Source of the DNA: CAYUYV01 sp964449455
GTDB taxonomy: Bacteria; Pseudomonadota; Alphaproteobacteria; JAJFIK01
Direction: 5' to 3'
Assembly (NCBI GenBank): GCA_964449455.1
Contig: CAYUYV010000084.1
Span: 1 to 19,863, forward strand
Length of the DNA stretch: 19,863 nt
Shown here: in pieces, positions 5,420 through 14,660 of the stretch
How positions within the stretch are numbered: the first letter of the stretch is position 1
How the letters are laid out: the number at the start of each line of letters is the position of its first letter
The notes under the pieces: generated by a model
The model's input: the letters and a program-made list of their open reading frames with translations, nothing else
Databases searched by the model: none
Told to the model about the DNA's origin: nothing
Program-made: the position numbers and the translations under genes

Positions 5420-6706
5420 TCACGCAAAGCCGAGCAGGCGCGGCAGGGTCATGGTCAGCACCGGGAAATAAGTGACCAGAAAGATCACGGCGATTTCCAC
5501 GGCAAGGAAGGGCAGCATTTCCTTGGCAATCACCTCGACTCGCTCCTCCGAGACCGTGGAAGCCACAAACAGGACAAGCCCCATGGGCGGTGTCGCAAGC
5601 CCGACCGTCACATTCACGCACATGACAATGGCAAAATGCAGCGGCTCCACCCCAAGCTTGATGAAGATGGGAGCAAGCAGCGGACCCAGAATGAGAATGG
5701 CCGGTCCCGCGTCGAGCACCATGCCAATCACAAGCAGGAAGATGTTGAGCATCAGGAGCATCAGGAACACATCATTCGAGATGCTGCTCAGGATCGTTGT
5801 CAGGGTCGCGGCAAGTCCGGAAACGGTCACGATCCAGGAAAAGGTCACGGCGGCGCCGACCAGCATCAACACCACACCGGATTGGACGGCCGCCGATTTG
5901 AAAATGGCCGGCAGGTCGGAGAATTTCAGCGTGCGGTGGACAAAGAGCCCGATAAAGAGGGCGTAACCAGCGGCAACGGCAGCGCTTTCTGTCGGTGTGA
6001 AAATGCCGGCAAGGATCCCCCCCAACAGGATGACAGGGGTAAAAAGGGCGAGCGCCGTACGCCGGGCCGCTGCAATCCGTTCGCCCCAGCTCGCCCGGTG
6101 CTGGGCCTTGGGATAGCCGCGCAGCTTCGACAGGATCGAGGTCACAGCGAACAGACCGGCCGTCACCAGAACGCCAGGCACCAGCCCGGCCGCAAACAGT
6201 CCGCCAACGGATACATTCATCACGAAGGCATAAAGGATCATAATGCCCGATGGCGGGATGATCGGCCCGATGACCGAGGACGCGGCCGTGACGGCTGCAG
6301 CAAAGCGCTGAGTGTAACCGCCCTGCGCCATGGCCGGGACAAAGACCTTACCCAGCGCCGAGGTGTCCGCCACGGCCGATCCGGAAATGCCGGCAAACAA
6401 CAGCGAGGACAGAATATTCATCTGGGCAAGTCCGCCGCGTAAATGGCCAATCATCGCCTGGGCGAATTCCACCAGCTTGCGCGTGATCCCGGCCGCATTC
6501 ATGACCTCGCCTGCCAGGATGAAAAAGGGCACGGCCATCAGGGGAAAGGAATCGATGCCGTTGTAAAAGCGCGAAAGGATGGCGGTGAAGAAGCGCCCCT
6601 CCCCATCCATCAGCAGGCTGAGCGCCGGCCCTACCAGCAGCGCGAAAAACATGGGCATGCCGGCAAAGAGCAGGAACAAGAAGATCCAGAAAAAACTCAA
6701 GGACAT
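5420..6706 (-). CDS. dctM: TRAP transporter large permease (DctM family)
   Basis: 428 residues, the normal length. It is the inner-membrane ion-coupled transport subunit, with about twelve hydrophobic segments. Family motifs are LFAGISGSAVADTSALGKV (around residues 95-115), the nearby TAASSVIGPIIPPSGIMILYA, and the C-terminal half repeat VNVTVGLATPPMGLVLFVAS. Its start overlaps the end of dctQ by 10 bp and its stop lies 10 bp before dctP, so the three are translated from one transcript. Confidence 0.96.
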   Translation of the reverse strand: MSLSFFWIFLFLLFAGMPMFFALLVGPALSLLMDGEGRFFTAILSRFYNGIDSFPLMAVPFFILAGEVMNAAGITRKLVEFAQAMIGHLRGGLAQMNILSSLLFAGISGSAVADTSALGKVFVPAMAQGGYTQRFAAAVTAASSVIGPIIPPSGIMILYAFVMNVSVGGLFAAGLVPGVLVTAGLFAVTSILSKLRGYPKAQHRASWGERIAAARRTALALFTPVILLGGILAGIFTPTESAAVAAGYALFIGLFVHRTLKFSDLPAIFKSAAVQSGVVLMLVGAAVTFSWIVTVSGLAATLTTILSSISNDVFLMLLMLNIFLLVIGMVLDAGPAILILGPLLAPIFIKLGVEPLHFAIVMCVNVTVGLATPPMGLVLFVASTVSEERVEVIAKEMLPFLAVEIAVIFLVTYFPVLTMTLPRLLGFA

Positions 6707-7323
6707 GGTGGATCCTCCGCCGGGGGCTTGGCTGGTGACTCAGCCGGAGCGCCCGCGGGCAACGGCGCGCGTCCCGTTACGAGCTCAATGGCGGAGCCCA
6801 AAAGCTGCTCGGCGCCGACAAGAAAGAGCGCCAGAAAAGCAGGCGGCAGAATGACATAGAACACGGCTGTCGGTACGGGCACAGCGGCGGCCCGCGTATC
6901 AAAGCTGCGGCCAATCAGGTCCCAGCCCTCCAGAAACAGGATGGAGATGAGCCACAAAGCCAGCAGAGTAAGCACAAGATCAAGCAAGGCCCGCGACCGG
7001 GGCGGCAGGGCTTCGTGGAACAGCGTGACCCGGATCTGGGCCCCGGCCCGCCAAGCCCAGGGCGCGACAAGCAAGGTAAGCCAGACCATCATGGTTTTGG
7101 CGACCTGTTCGGTCCAGGTCAGGCTGTCATTAAGACCATAGCGAAAGAGGATCTGCACCAGGACGATCCCCACCATGAACATCAGCAGGATCGCCGCCAG
7201 CCAGCGGCCCGCCATACACATCACGGCATTGAAGGCACCCAGGACATGGAAGGCCCGCATGGCGGCACCCAGAGGCGTGCCGGGCGGAAATGGGGGGTGA
7301 TCAGGCTCCGCGCTGGAGATCAT
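6697..7323 (-). CDS. dctQ: TRAP transporter small permease (DctQ family)
   Basis: 208 residues with four hydrophobic segments (roughly 40-62, 75-100, 115-137 and 155-178). The family motif VQILFRYGLNDSLTWTEQVAK is present near residues 55-75. The C-terminal tail is rich in Pro and Ala (APLPAGAPAESPAKPPAEDP), probably a disordered cytoplasmic end. AAAGG lies 5 nt upstream of ATG 7323. An internal Met at residue 22 is an alternative. First gene of the TRAP set, 91 bp after glpK and in the same direction, with a 14-bp tandem repeat in the space. Confidence 0.93.
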   Translation of the reverse strand: MISSAEPDHPPFPPGTPLGAAMRAFHVLGAFNAVMCMAGRWLAAILLMFMVGIVLVQILFRYGLNDSLTWTEQVAKTMMVWLTLLVAPWAWRAGAQIRVTLFHEALPPRSRALLDLVLTLLALWLISILFLEGWDLIGRSFDTRAAAVPVPTAVFYVILPPAFLALFLVGAEQLLGSAIELVTGRAPLPAGAPAESPAKPPAEDPPCP

Positions 7324-7359
7324 GGTGGCCTTTCTGTTTTTCGGCGGAGAACCAATGGT

Positions 7360-7409
7360 CAGGCCCCGTATTTCAGGCCCCGTATTTCAGGAACCGTATT
7401 TCAGGGACC
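7360..7409. repeat. 14-bp tandem repeat between glpK and dctQ
   Basis: The unit CAGGCCCCGTATTT occurs at 7360-7373 and 7374-7387, with a variant CAGGAACCGTATTT at 7388-7401 and a partial CAGGGACC at 7402-7409. It starts six bases beyond the glpK stop (minus strand) and lies in the leader of the TRAP genes. The copies diverge toward glpK, suggesting expansion from the dctQ side. Confidence 0.9.
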
Positions 7410-7414
7410 GGCGC

Positions 7415-8911
7415 CTAGCGGGTCAGGACGCGCGCGACCGCGCTCTGCCATCCGGCATAGCGGCGGTCTGCCTCGTCGCGGGCGATGGCCGGCTCGAAGA
7501 CCCGATCAAGGCGCCATTTGGCGCTCAGATCTTTTGGTCCATCGAACATACCCGCACGCAAACCGGCAAGATAGGCCGCGCCCAGGGCCGTCGTCTCAAT
7601 CACCGCCGGGCGCTCAACCCGTCTTTGGGTGAGATCGCTAAGGCGTTGCACAAACCAGTCATTGGCAGCCATCCCGCCATCGACCCGGATGGCACCGGGC
7701 CCGGCCTCTCCGGGCATGTCCGCATCCATGGCCAGCATGAGGTCACGAGTCTGGAACGCCACGGCATCAAGGCCAGCGCGGACGATTTCGGCGGCCCCGG
7801 TATCCCGGTTCAGTCCCAAAATCGCACCCCGGGCATCGGGATCCCAATAGGGCGCCCCGAGCCCGACAAAGGCCGGCACGAGATAGACATCATCGTCATC
7901 GCGGGCATTTTCGGCCATAGCGGCGGACGCAGCCGCTGAAGGAATAGCCCCAAGCTGGTCGCGCAGCCATTGCACAGCGGCGCCGGCGATAAAGATACTG
8001 CCCTCAAGGGCATAGGCGGTTTCGCCGCCGATCCGGTAAGCGAGAGTCGTCAACAGGCGGTGGCGAGACAGGACCTTTGTGGCCCCTGTGTTCACAAGCG
8101 CAAAACAGCCGGTGCCATAGGTGGATTTCAAAAGGCCGGGTTCGAAGCAGGCCTGGCCGATCGTGGCCGCCTGCTGGTCGCCGGCCACACCGCGCAAGGG
8201 AACGGGGCTGCCCAGAATGGCCGGGTCGAGCGCGCCGAACTCCGCATCGCAGTCCTGCACCTGGGGCAGCATGGCCTCCGGGACACCGAACAGCGACAGC
8301 AAGTCCTTGTCCCAGGCAACGGCGCCAATGTCGAACAGCATGGTCCGTGCCGCATTGGTGACGTCCGTCGCGTGGACCGCGCCGCCCGAAAGGCGGAACA
8401 GCAGCCAACTGTCGATCGTGCCAAAGGCCAGCCGCCCGGCCTCGGCTTGCGCCCGAAGACCTGGCACTTCTTCGAGCAGCCAGGACAGCTTCGTGGCGCT
8501 GAAATAAGGATCGAGCAGCAGCCCGGTCCGTTCCTGCACCAATGGTCCGTGGCCCGCCTGTTCCAAATCGCGGCAGCGGGCGGCTGTGCGCCGGTCCTGC
8601 CAGACTATGGCATTGTGAACCGCACGCCCGGTTTCCTTGTCCCAGACCACGACGGTCTCGCGCTGGTTGGTGATGCCAATGCCGGCAAGCTGATCCGCGC
8701 TGATCCCGCCCTGGCCGAGCACATCGTGCAGCGTTGCAACCGTATCCTCGAAAATGCGTTCTGGATCGTGTTCCACCCAGCCGTCGCGCGGGTAAATCTG
8801 GGGCAATTCCCGTGCAGCGGACGCCACCGGGCTGCCATCCGCGGCAAACAGGATGGATCGCGTGCTGGTGGTGCCTTGATCGATGGCCAGGAGATACGCG
8901 CCGCGTCCCAT
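7415..8911 (-). CDS. glpK: Glycerol kinase
   Basis: 498 residues from ATG 8911, matching the usual GlpK length of about 500. The open frame continues 39 codons further upstream, but AGAGAGG (8916-8922) lies 4 nt before this ATG and homology starts here. GlpK phosphorylates glycerol to sn-glycerol 3-phosphate with ATP in the cytoplasm. FGGY-kinase features are LAIDQGTTSTRSILF (phosphate-binding, residues 8-22), GITNQRETVVVWDKETG, AIVWQDRRTA, VAGDQQAA, STYGTGCF, EGSIFIAGAAVQWLRD and RVDGGMAANDWFVQ. No glpF or glpD is beside it. It is divergent from the TonB receptor and upstream of the TRAP genes, which may be co-transcribed. Confidence 0.96.
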   Translation of the reverse strand: MGRGAYLLAIDQGTTSTRSILFAADGSPVASAARELPQIYPRDGWVEHDPERIFEDTVATLHDVLGQGGISADQLAGIGITNQRETVVVWDKETGRAVHNAIVWQDRRTAARCRDLEQAGHGPLVQERTGLLLDPYFSATKLSWLLEEVPGLRAQAEAGRLAFGTIDSWLLFRLSGGAVHATDVTNAARTMLFDIGAVAWDKDLLSLFGVPEAMLPQVQDCDAEFGALDPAILGSPVPLRGVAGDQQAATIGQACFEPGLLKSTYGTGCFALVNTGATKVLSRHRLLTTLAYRIGGETAYALEGSIFIAGAAVQWLRDQLGAIPSAAASAAMAENARDDDDVYLVPAFVGLGAPYWDPDARGAILGLNRDTGAAEIVRAGLDAVAFQTRDLMLAMDADMPGEAGPGAIRVDGGMAANDWFVQRLSDLTQRRVERPAVIETTALGAAYLAGLRAGMFDGPKDLSAKWRLDRVFEPAIARDEADRRYAGWQSAVARVLTR

Positions 8912-9168
8912 TGTGCCTCTCTTCTGCGCGTTGTCCGCAGTCTTTCCCTTGGGTCTCGATGGTCTTGGGGAGCCTGATCTTTCGACCAGGGCCTGCAGCT
9001 CTTGCGTGTATTTACAGCCAAAGTTCAAACGGCTGACGCGAATTCTGGGGTTCCCTGTCCCCGCTCGGTCGCTACATTACGGTAAATGTGAAGGCAAGTC
9101 GCTGATCCTTAAGGTTTGGCGTTTTGGCCGCGCTTGAGGGCTCAGACCAAGGAAAAAGGGGTAGACCC
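8912..9168. promoter_or_regulatory. Divergent regulatory interval between glpK and the TonB receptor
   Basis: 257 bp that must hold promoters for both divergent genes. I could not pick a convincing -35/-10 pair for either. The only symmetric element is TTAC-G-GTAA (9077-9085) within ACATTACGGTAAATGT, an imperfect palindrome that could be an operator. GGAAAAAGGGG (9151-9161) is the ribosome binding site for the receptor gene. Confidence 0.4.
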
Positions 9169-11586
9169 ATGACCGATCTCATTAAAGTGCGAAAACGGCC
9201 AGGGCTGTGGCTCGGGCTTGCGGCCATGGCCGGGGCGGCCATGACCATGGCCCCAACTGGCGATGCCCGGGCCCAGGAGGATGCCGACGACCTGCCCGAG
9301 GTCGAAACCAGCACCATGGACGAGCGCATGATCATCACAGCTCAGAAGCGGGAGGAAAGCCTGCTTGATGTGCCTGTCTCGATCACCTTGCTCGATTCGG
9401 CGCTGATCGAGGCGAGCTACAGTCGCAATATTGAGAGCCTGGCCAATGCGGTCCCGACCCTGAATTTCCGTAAGGGCAACACCACTCGAAACTCGGCTCT
9501 GTTCCTGCGCGGCATCGGCACGATCTCCTTCTCCACGGCGGCGGAACCCAGTGTATCCACCGTGGTCGATGGCGTGGTGTTGGCCCGTTCCGGCATGGCC
9601 TTCAGCGACCTTTACGATATCGAGCGCATCGAGATCCTGCGCGGCCCCCAGGGCACGCTGTTCGGCAAGAATGCGTCTGCCGGTGTGTTGAACATCATCA
9701 CCAAGCGGCCGGGTGATGTGCTTGGCGGCGAGGTCTCCGTGAGTGGCTTCGAGGAAGGCGAATATCGGGTCAATGGTAGCGTTGATGTTCCCATTACAGA
9801 TGATATCCGCTCCCGCTTCTCCGTGTTTTACGGCAGTTTTGACGGCAATATCACCAATCAGGCACCGCTGAGCGAGCCGCGCAATGACGAGGACCGGATC
9901 AATGGCTATGATCATATCGGGTTCCGCGGCATGGTCGAATGGGATGCCGCTCCGGGCGTGCTGTTCACCCTGATCGGCGATTACAGCGAAGAGGAAGATG
10001 ATTGCTGCGCTGATGTTCTGACCACACCGCCCGATGGCAGCCCCCTGGGCCTGGTCCTGACCGACCTTTTGAGCGATCGCGGCGCCCTGCCCACGGGCCT
10101 TGATACCCGCGTGGTCGACCATGACCTCGTCACCGAAACAATTTCCCAGAATGCAGGCCTCTCGCTCCAGGCCGACTGGGACATCCTGCCCACCCTGTCC
10201 ATCACCTCAATCACGGCCTGGCGAAGCTGGGACAACCGGGAGATCCGGGAAGGGGATTTTCTGTCGGTGGGCCCATCCACCCTGCTTGATACCGCGACGG
10301 GCGTGCAGAGCCCGGCCACGATCCAGCTCCACGATGACGGACCCCAGGAGTTCCGGCAGTTCTCACAGGAAATCCGGTTCACCTCATCCTTGGGCGGACG
10401 GTTTGAGTGGCAGGCTGGCCTCTTCTACTTCAACGTTGAGTCGGACCGTCAGTTCACGCGCTTCACGGAGGTCTGTACGCAATCGAACAGTGCACCCATT
10501 GCCGAGGCCGGCGGCTTCGCCTTGCTGCCCTGTGACGAAAGCGATCCTGGCTTTCTCGGCGCCTCGGCCACCGCGGACTTCTCGACCGAGTTCAACAATT
10601 TCGGTCTCTTCGCCCAGGCGACCTACGACATTCTTGATGACCTGCGCCTGACGGGGGGCATCCGCTTCAACTATGACGAAGTCTCATTCGAGCATCGGCG
10701 GGTAAACCCCACGGGCATTCCTCTGCCCGGCGTGCGGGCGGAGAATTTCGAGGCCGAGGGCGACACCGATGCGAGCGCCGTCACGGGCCAGGCGGCCGTA
10801 CAATATGATCTGACGTCGGACTTGACCGCCTATGTCAGCTATGCCCGCGGCTACAAGGGACCGGCCTTCAACACCTTCTTCAACATGATCGAGGAAGACA
10901 CGCTGCCGATTGAGGAGGAGACCTCCAACTCCTTTGAGGGCGGCCTGAAGGCAAGCCTCCTGGGCGGGAGCCTTGCAGCCAGCATCACCGGTTTCTATGC
11001 GGCCTATAATAATTTCCAGGCCAACAACTTCGTGATCATCAATGAGCAGGTTACGACCAATCTGACCAATGCCGGTGATGTCTCGACTCGCGGGGTGGAA
11101 ATCGACGTGTTTGGATCAATCACGGACCAATGGTCCGTGAGCGGTGGCTTTGCCTATACGGATGCCAAGGTGGACGAGTCGAACGCGCCGCCGATCGCTG
11201 GCATGGGATCCTTCGCGGAAGGCGCGCGGCTTGCCTTCGCGCCGGAATATGCCCTGTCGGCGGCCACGGAATATGTGGTGCCCCTGCCCTTCGCCGAGCT
11301 TGATGTCTATCTGAACTCGGATGTCTCCTGGCGCAGTGGCCAGCGCTCCTCCATCGGTCCGGAGGACGAACTCGACATCGATCCTTATGGTCTGTGGAAT
11401 GCCAGCATCGGCATTGCCGACAAGGATGATCAGTACCGTCTGACCTTCATTGTGAAGAACATCACCGACACCCAGTTCGAGACCATCAATGTGGGCGGCG
11501 GCCCGGCCGGCACGACTCGTACACAGATCCCGCGGGAGGCCGACCGCTTTATCGGCGTCAATCTGCGGGCCCGGTTTGGCGGGTGA
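9169..11586 (+). CDS. TonB-dependent outer-membrane receptor
   Basis: 805 residues from ATG 9169, which follows AAGGGG and begins a proper signal peptide (KVRKRPGLWLGLAAMAGAA..., cleavage likely after ARA at about 35). The frame is open further upstream, but that start would put the signal peptide inside. A TonB-box-like segment, ERMIITAQKREESLLDVPVS (52-71), leads into the plug domain with FLRGIGT and IEILRGPQGTLFGKNASAG, then a 22-strand-type barrel ending in GVNLRARFGG. The usual C-terminal aromatic residue is followed by two extra Gly. It takes up a ligand too large for porins using TonB energy. Motifs of this subfamily are common in alphaproteobacteria. The ligand is unknown. Cysteines in DCCADV and EVCTQSNS...LPCDES probably form loop disulfides. 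Confidence 0.95.
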   Translation: MTDLIKVRKRPGLWLGLAAMAGAAMTMAPTGDARAQEDADDLPEVETSTMDERMIITAQKREESLLDVPVSITLLDSALIEASYSRNIESLANAVPTLNFRKGNTTRNSALFLRGIGTISFSTAAEPSVSTVVDGVVLARSGMAFSDLYDIERIEILRGPQGTLFGKNASAGVLNIITKRPGDVLGGEVSVSGFEEGEYRVNGSVDVPITDDIRSRFSVFYGSFDGNITNQAPLSEPRNDEDRINGYDHIGFRGMVEWDAAPGVLFTLIGDYSEEEDDCCADVLTTPPDGSPLGLVLTDLLSDRGALPTGLDTRVVDHDLVTETISQNAGLSLQADWDILPTLSITSITAWRSWDNREIREGDFLSVGPSTLLDTATGVQSPATIQLHDDGPQEFRQFSQEIRFTSSLGGRFEWQAGLFYFNVESDRQFTRFTEVCTQSNSAPIAEAGGFALLPCDESDPGFLGASATADFSTEFNNFGLFAQATYDILDDLRLTGGIRFNYDEVSFEHRRVNPTGIPLPGVRAENFEAEGDTDASAVTGQAAVQYDLTSDLTAYVSYARGYKGPAFNTFFNMIEEDTLPIEEETSNSFEGGLKASLLGGSLAASITGFYAAYNNFQANNFVIINEQVTTNLTNAGDVSTRGVEIDVFGSITDQWSVSGGFAYTDAKVDESNAPPIAGMGSFAEGARLAFAPEYALSAATEYVVPLPFAELDVYLNSDVSWRSGQRSSIGPEDELDIDPYGLWNASIGIADKDDQYRLTFIVKNITDTQFETINVGGGPAGTTRTQIPREADRFIGVNLRARFGG

Positions 11587-11719
11587 TATCGCCGAATTGC
11601 AGCCAAGGCGTGTTATCGGCCGGCCCGTCAATCTTTTGGCGTGCCGGCCACTCTGGACAGGGGGCGGGAATTGCTGTCAATAGGGGCAAGCCCCATGACA
11701 AGTCCGTCAGGAACGTGCC

Positions 11720-12682
11720 ATGACCGACACGCCCGCGACCCGTCGCTATGTCCTGATCTCCCCCTGCCGCAATGAGGCGCAATATATGCGCCAGACCCTC
11801 GACACGGTGGTCGCGCAAAGTGAATTGCCGGCCCTGTGGGTGATTGTCGATGACGGGTCTACGGACGAGACGCCAGCCATTCTTGCCGAATACGCTGCGC
11901 AACACCCCTTCATTCATATTGTCACGCGCGCAGACCGTGGCCGCCGTGCGGTTGGGCCCGGCGTCATGGAAGCCTTCTATACGGGTTGGGACGCGATCGA
12001 CTCAGATGCCTTCGACTATGTCTGCAAGCTGGATCTCGATCTGCGCCTGCCGCCCCGCTATTTCGAAATCCTCATGGATCGCATGGAGGCAGATCCCGCG
12101 ATCGCAACATGCAGCGGCAAAGCCTATATCGAGGAAAACGGCCAGCAATTTCCCGAACGCCACGGCGACGACACCTCGCTCGGTATGACCAAATTCTACC
12201 GCACCGACCGGCTCAAGGCGATTGGCGGCTTTGTCCGTGAAGTGAATTGGGACGGCATCGATTGTCACCAATGCCGCATGCATGGCTGGCTGGCCTGCAG
12301 TTGGGACGAACCGGAGCTGCGCTTCGTGCATCTGCGCCCCATGGGATCGAGCCAAAAGGGCATCATCACCGGCAAGATCCGCTACGGCTACGCCCAGTAT
12401 TATATGGGCACCAGCCTGTTCTATCTGACCGCCAGTGCGCTCACGCGCGTCAATCAGCGGCCTTACATTGTTGGCAGCGCGGCCGTGCTCTGGGGCTGGG
12501 TGCGGGCAAAACTCCAGGGTAAGCCGCGCTTCAGTGACAACGATCTGAGCTTCCGCCGGTTCGTGCGCCGCTATCACTGGGAGGCGATGCGCTTCGGCAA
12601 GAAACAGGCCGTGGATCGCGCGGTTGAGCGGGGCCGCGCCTTGAATTCATCTGAAGTCAGACCATCCGCAGCCCAACAGTAA
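11720..12682 (+). CDS. Glycosyltransferase family 2
   Basis: 320 residues, GT-A fold. The N-terminal strand and nucleotide-binding region reads LISPCRNEA (12-20) and VIVDDGSTDET (41-51), and the metal-binding DxD is DLD at 105-107 in CKLDLDLRLPP. The acceptor region includes KAIGGFVREVNWDGIDCHQCRMHGWLAC, and the C-terminal third carries a hydrophobic segment (PYIVGSAAVLWGWV) that may sit on the membrane. It transfers a sugar from a nucleotide donor to a surface glycan or lipid. An AGGA site precedes the ATG. It lies 37 bp before asnB in the same direction, so the pair is probably one operon for an exported polymer. Confidence 0.92.
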   Translation: MTDTPATRRYVLISPCRNEAQYMRQTLDTVVAQSELPALWVIVDDGSTDETPAILAEYAAQHPFIHIVTRADRGRRAVGPGVMEAFYTGWDAIDSDAFDYVCKLDLDLRLPPRYFEILMDRMEADPAIATCSGKAYIEENGQQFPERHGDDTSLGMTKFYRTDRLKAIGGFVREVNWDGIDCHQCRMHGWLACSWDEPELRFVHLRPMGSSQKGIITGKIRYGYAQYYMGTSLFYLTASALTRVNQRPYIVGSAAVLWGWVRAKLQGKPRFSDNDLSFRRFVRRYHWEAMRFGKKQAVDRAVERGRALNSSEVRPSAAQQ

Positions 12683-12719
12683 GGGCGGCGAGGCGACGCG
12701 GCGAGAAGGGGGGCAGGCC

Positions 12720-14660
12720 ATGTGCGGCATTGCGGGCATTATCGGCCGGACCAATGAGGCCAATCGGGCGGCACTGGCACGCATGAGCGCGGCCATTGAA
12801 CATCGGGGCCCGGATGGTGAGGGCACCTGGGAGTCGCCGGCAGATGACCGGGGGCACGGCGTTCTCCTCGCCCACCGCCGCCTCTCGATTCTCGATCTGT
12901 CGTCCGCCGGCGCCCAGCCCATGGTCGACGAGGCCACTGGCGATGTGCTCAGCTACAATGGCGAAATCTATAACTTCCAGGACCTGCGCCGGGAGCTGGC
13001 TGAGCAGGGCCACAAGCTGGCTTCGACTGGTGATACGGCCGTCATGCTGCGCACCCTCGCGCTCCAGGGCCGGGCCGGCATTGCGCGCTTGCGCGGCATG
13101 TTCGCCTTTGCCCATTGGGCCCGGGCTGACGAGACCGTGACCCTTGGCCGTGATGCGCTTGGCATCAAGCCGCTTTACATCGCCCGTAATCCAGACCCGG
13201 ACGGTGACTGGTCCGTGATCTTCTCATCCGAGGTCCGCTCCCTTCTCGCTTCAACCCTTCTGGGCACGCCCCGCCTGGACCCGACAGCGGTGGCCAGCGT
13301 GGTGTGGAACGGTTTCGTCACTGCACCGAACACCGCCGTTGAAGGCATTGAAACCCTGTGGCCGGGCGAGCATGTCACCTTCGACCGTTCCGGTGCGGAG
13401 CGTGTCCGTGGCTCCCATTGGATAATGCCGGCGGCGGATGATGTGGCCGGTATCACCGAGGAGGAACTGGAGGAGGAGCTGGGCCGTAGCGTTGAGACGC
13501 ATCTTGCGTCCGATGCGACGCTGGGCCTGTTCCTCTCCGGCGGTGTCGATTCGTCCGCCATCACCAATCTGGCCCAGCAACGCCGGAAGGAGCGGATCCA
13601 GACCTTCACCCTTGCCTTCAGCGAAGCCGAATATGACGAAAGCACCTATGCCGACGCCGTAGCGGATGCGGTGGGCACGGACCATCGCAAAGTGCTCTTG
13701 AGCGAGGACGCGTTCGTCTCCGGTCTCGATGGCGCGCTCAACTGCCTCGACCAGCCGAGCTTTGACGGCACCAACACGTATTACATGTCCCATGCCGTGC
13801 GGAACGCCGGGTTCAAGGTCGCCCTCGTGGGCACCGGCGGTGATGAGCTGTTCGGCGGCTATACCTCGTTCCGTGATCTGCCGGCCATGGCGGCCTGGGC
13901 GCGCCGCACACGGATGGTGCCAAGCGCCGCAAAGCAAGCAGGCGCACAGCTCGTGGCGGGCATGCTGCAGCCGGCGCGCGGCGCGGTGCCGCCCCAGACA
14001 CGCTGGGCAAAGCTCTCTGACATGGTGGCCCAGGGCGACGATCTGATCTCGCTCTACCAGCTTGCTTATGCCCTCTTCCTGCCGGGCTATCAGGAGCGTC
14101 TGCGCGGCGATGACCGGGTGCCGATACTCAAAGATGGCTTGCCGCCGGCGATGCGGGCCCGGCTGGCCCGGGAGATTGAAGGCCGCGGGTCACTTGAGAC
14201 CGTCAGTGTGCTTGAACAGCGCTTGTTCCTTGGTGAGCGACTGCTGCGCGACACGGACGCGACCAGTATGTCGGCCTCGATTGAGATCCGCTTGCCGCTG
14301 GTCGACCAGGGTCTCCTCGCCGCAGTCATGCGCCTGCGGACGGATGCGCGTTATGAACCGGTGCGCCGGAAGGACATGCTGCGCCGGATCGGCCTTAAGG
14401 GCATCGATCCCGCCATTTTCGAGCGGCCGAAAAGCGGTTTTGTCCTGCCCTATGACCGCTGGATGCGCAGCACCCTTGGTGACCAGATCGACCGTGTTTT
14501 GACGGATCCGGACCTCGTCCGCCCCGCCGGCCTTGACCCTGAGACCGTGGCCACCTATTGGCGCGGCTTCCGCGACGGCGCCAAGGGCCAGTATTGGACC
14601 CGAGTCTGGGCGCTTTATGTGCTGGTCCAATGGTGCGATCGCCACGGCGTGCGCATGTAA
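12720..14660 (+). CDS. asnB: Asparagine synthetase, glutamine-hydrolysing
   Basis: 646 residues. The N-terminal class-II amidotransferase domain has the nucleophile Cys2 (MCGIAGI), HRRLSILDLS at 52-61 and YNGEIYN at 79-85. The C-terminal synthetase domain has the PP-loop SGGVDSS at 273-279, GTGGDELFGGY near 371-381, SASIEIRLPLVDQ, and RPKSGFVLPYDRW. It forms an amide from a carboxylate with glutamine and ATP. The catalytic-pocket motif that usually reads S-D-x-E is GDTA here (Asp105 kept, Glu to Ala at 107). AsnB homologues beside glycosyltransferases often amidate sugar uronates or other carboxylates in surface polymers rather than making free asparagine. That is inference here. AAGGGGGG gives the ribosome binding site. 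Confidence 0.94.
   Translation: MCGIAGIIGRTNEANRAALARMSAAIEHRGPDGEGTWESPADDRGHGVLLAHRRLSILDLSSAGAQPMVDEATGDVLSYNGEIYNFQDLRRELAEQGHKLASTGDTAVMLRTLALQGRAGIARLRGMFAFAHWARADETVTLGRDALGIKPLYIARNPDPDGDWSVIFSSEVRSLLASTLLGTPRLDPTAVASVVWNGFVTAPNTAVEGIETLWPGEHVTFDRSGAERVRGSHWIMPAADDVAGITEEELEEELGRSVETHLASDATLGLFLSGGVDSSAITNLAQQRRKERIQTFTLAFSEAEYDESTYADAVADAVGTDHRKVLLSEDAFVSGLDGALNCLDQPSFDGTNTYYMSHAVRNAGFKVALVGTGGDELFGGYTSFRDLPAMAAWARRTRMVPSAAKQAGAQLVAGMLQPARGAVPPQTRWAKLSDMVAQGDDLISLYQLAYALFLPGYQERLRGDDRVPILKDGLPPAMRARLAREIEGRGSLETVSVLEQRLFLGERLLRDTDATSMSASIEIRLPLVDQGLLAAVMRLRTDARYEPVRRKDMLRRIGLKGIDPAIFERPKSGFVLPYDRWMRSTLGDQIDRVLTDPDLVRPAGLDPETVATYWRGFRDGAKGQYWTRVWALYVLVQWCDRHGVRM

Noticed and set aside
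5303..6442. 379-codon open frame on the plus strand
   Set aside because: It is antisense to dctM, and the translation is rich in His, Arg, Gln and Gly with no fold-like pattern. It is a by-product of GC-rich codon bias.
7970..8977. 335-codon open frame on the plus strand
   Set aside because: Antisense to glpK, with no protein-like motif.
9142..10122. 326-codon open frame on the minus strand
   Set aside because: Antisense to the TonB receptor, whose plug motifs are unambiguous.
11683..11694. GGGGC-AA-GCCCC palindrome upstream of the glycosyltransferase
   Set aside because: The loop is too small for a stable hairpin as written, there is no T-run, and nothing else suggests an operator.
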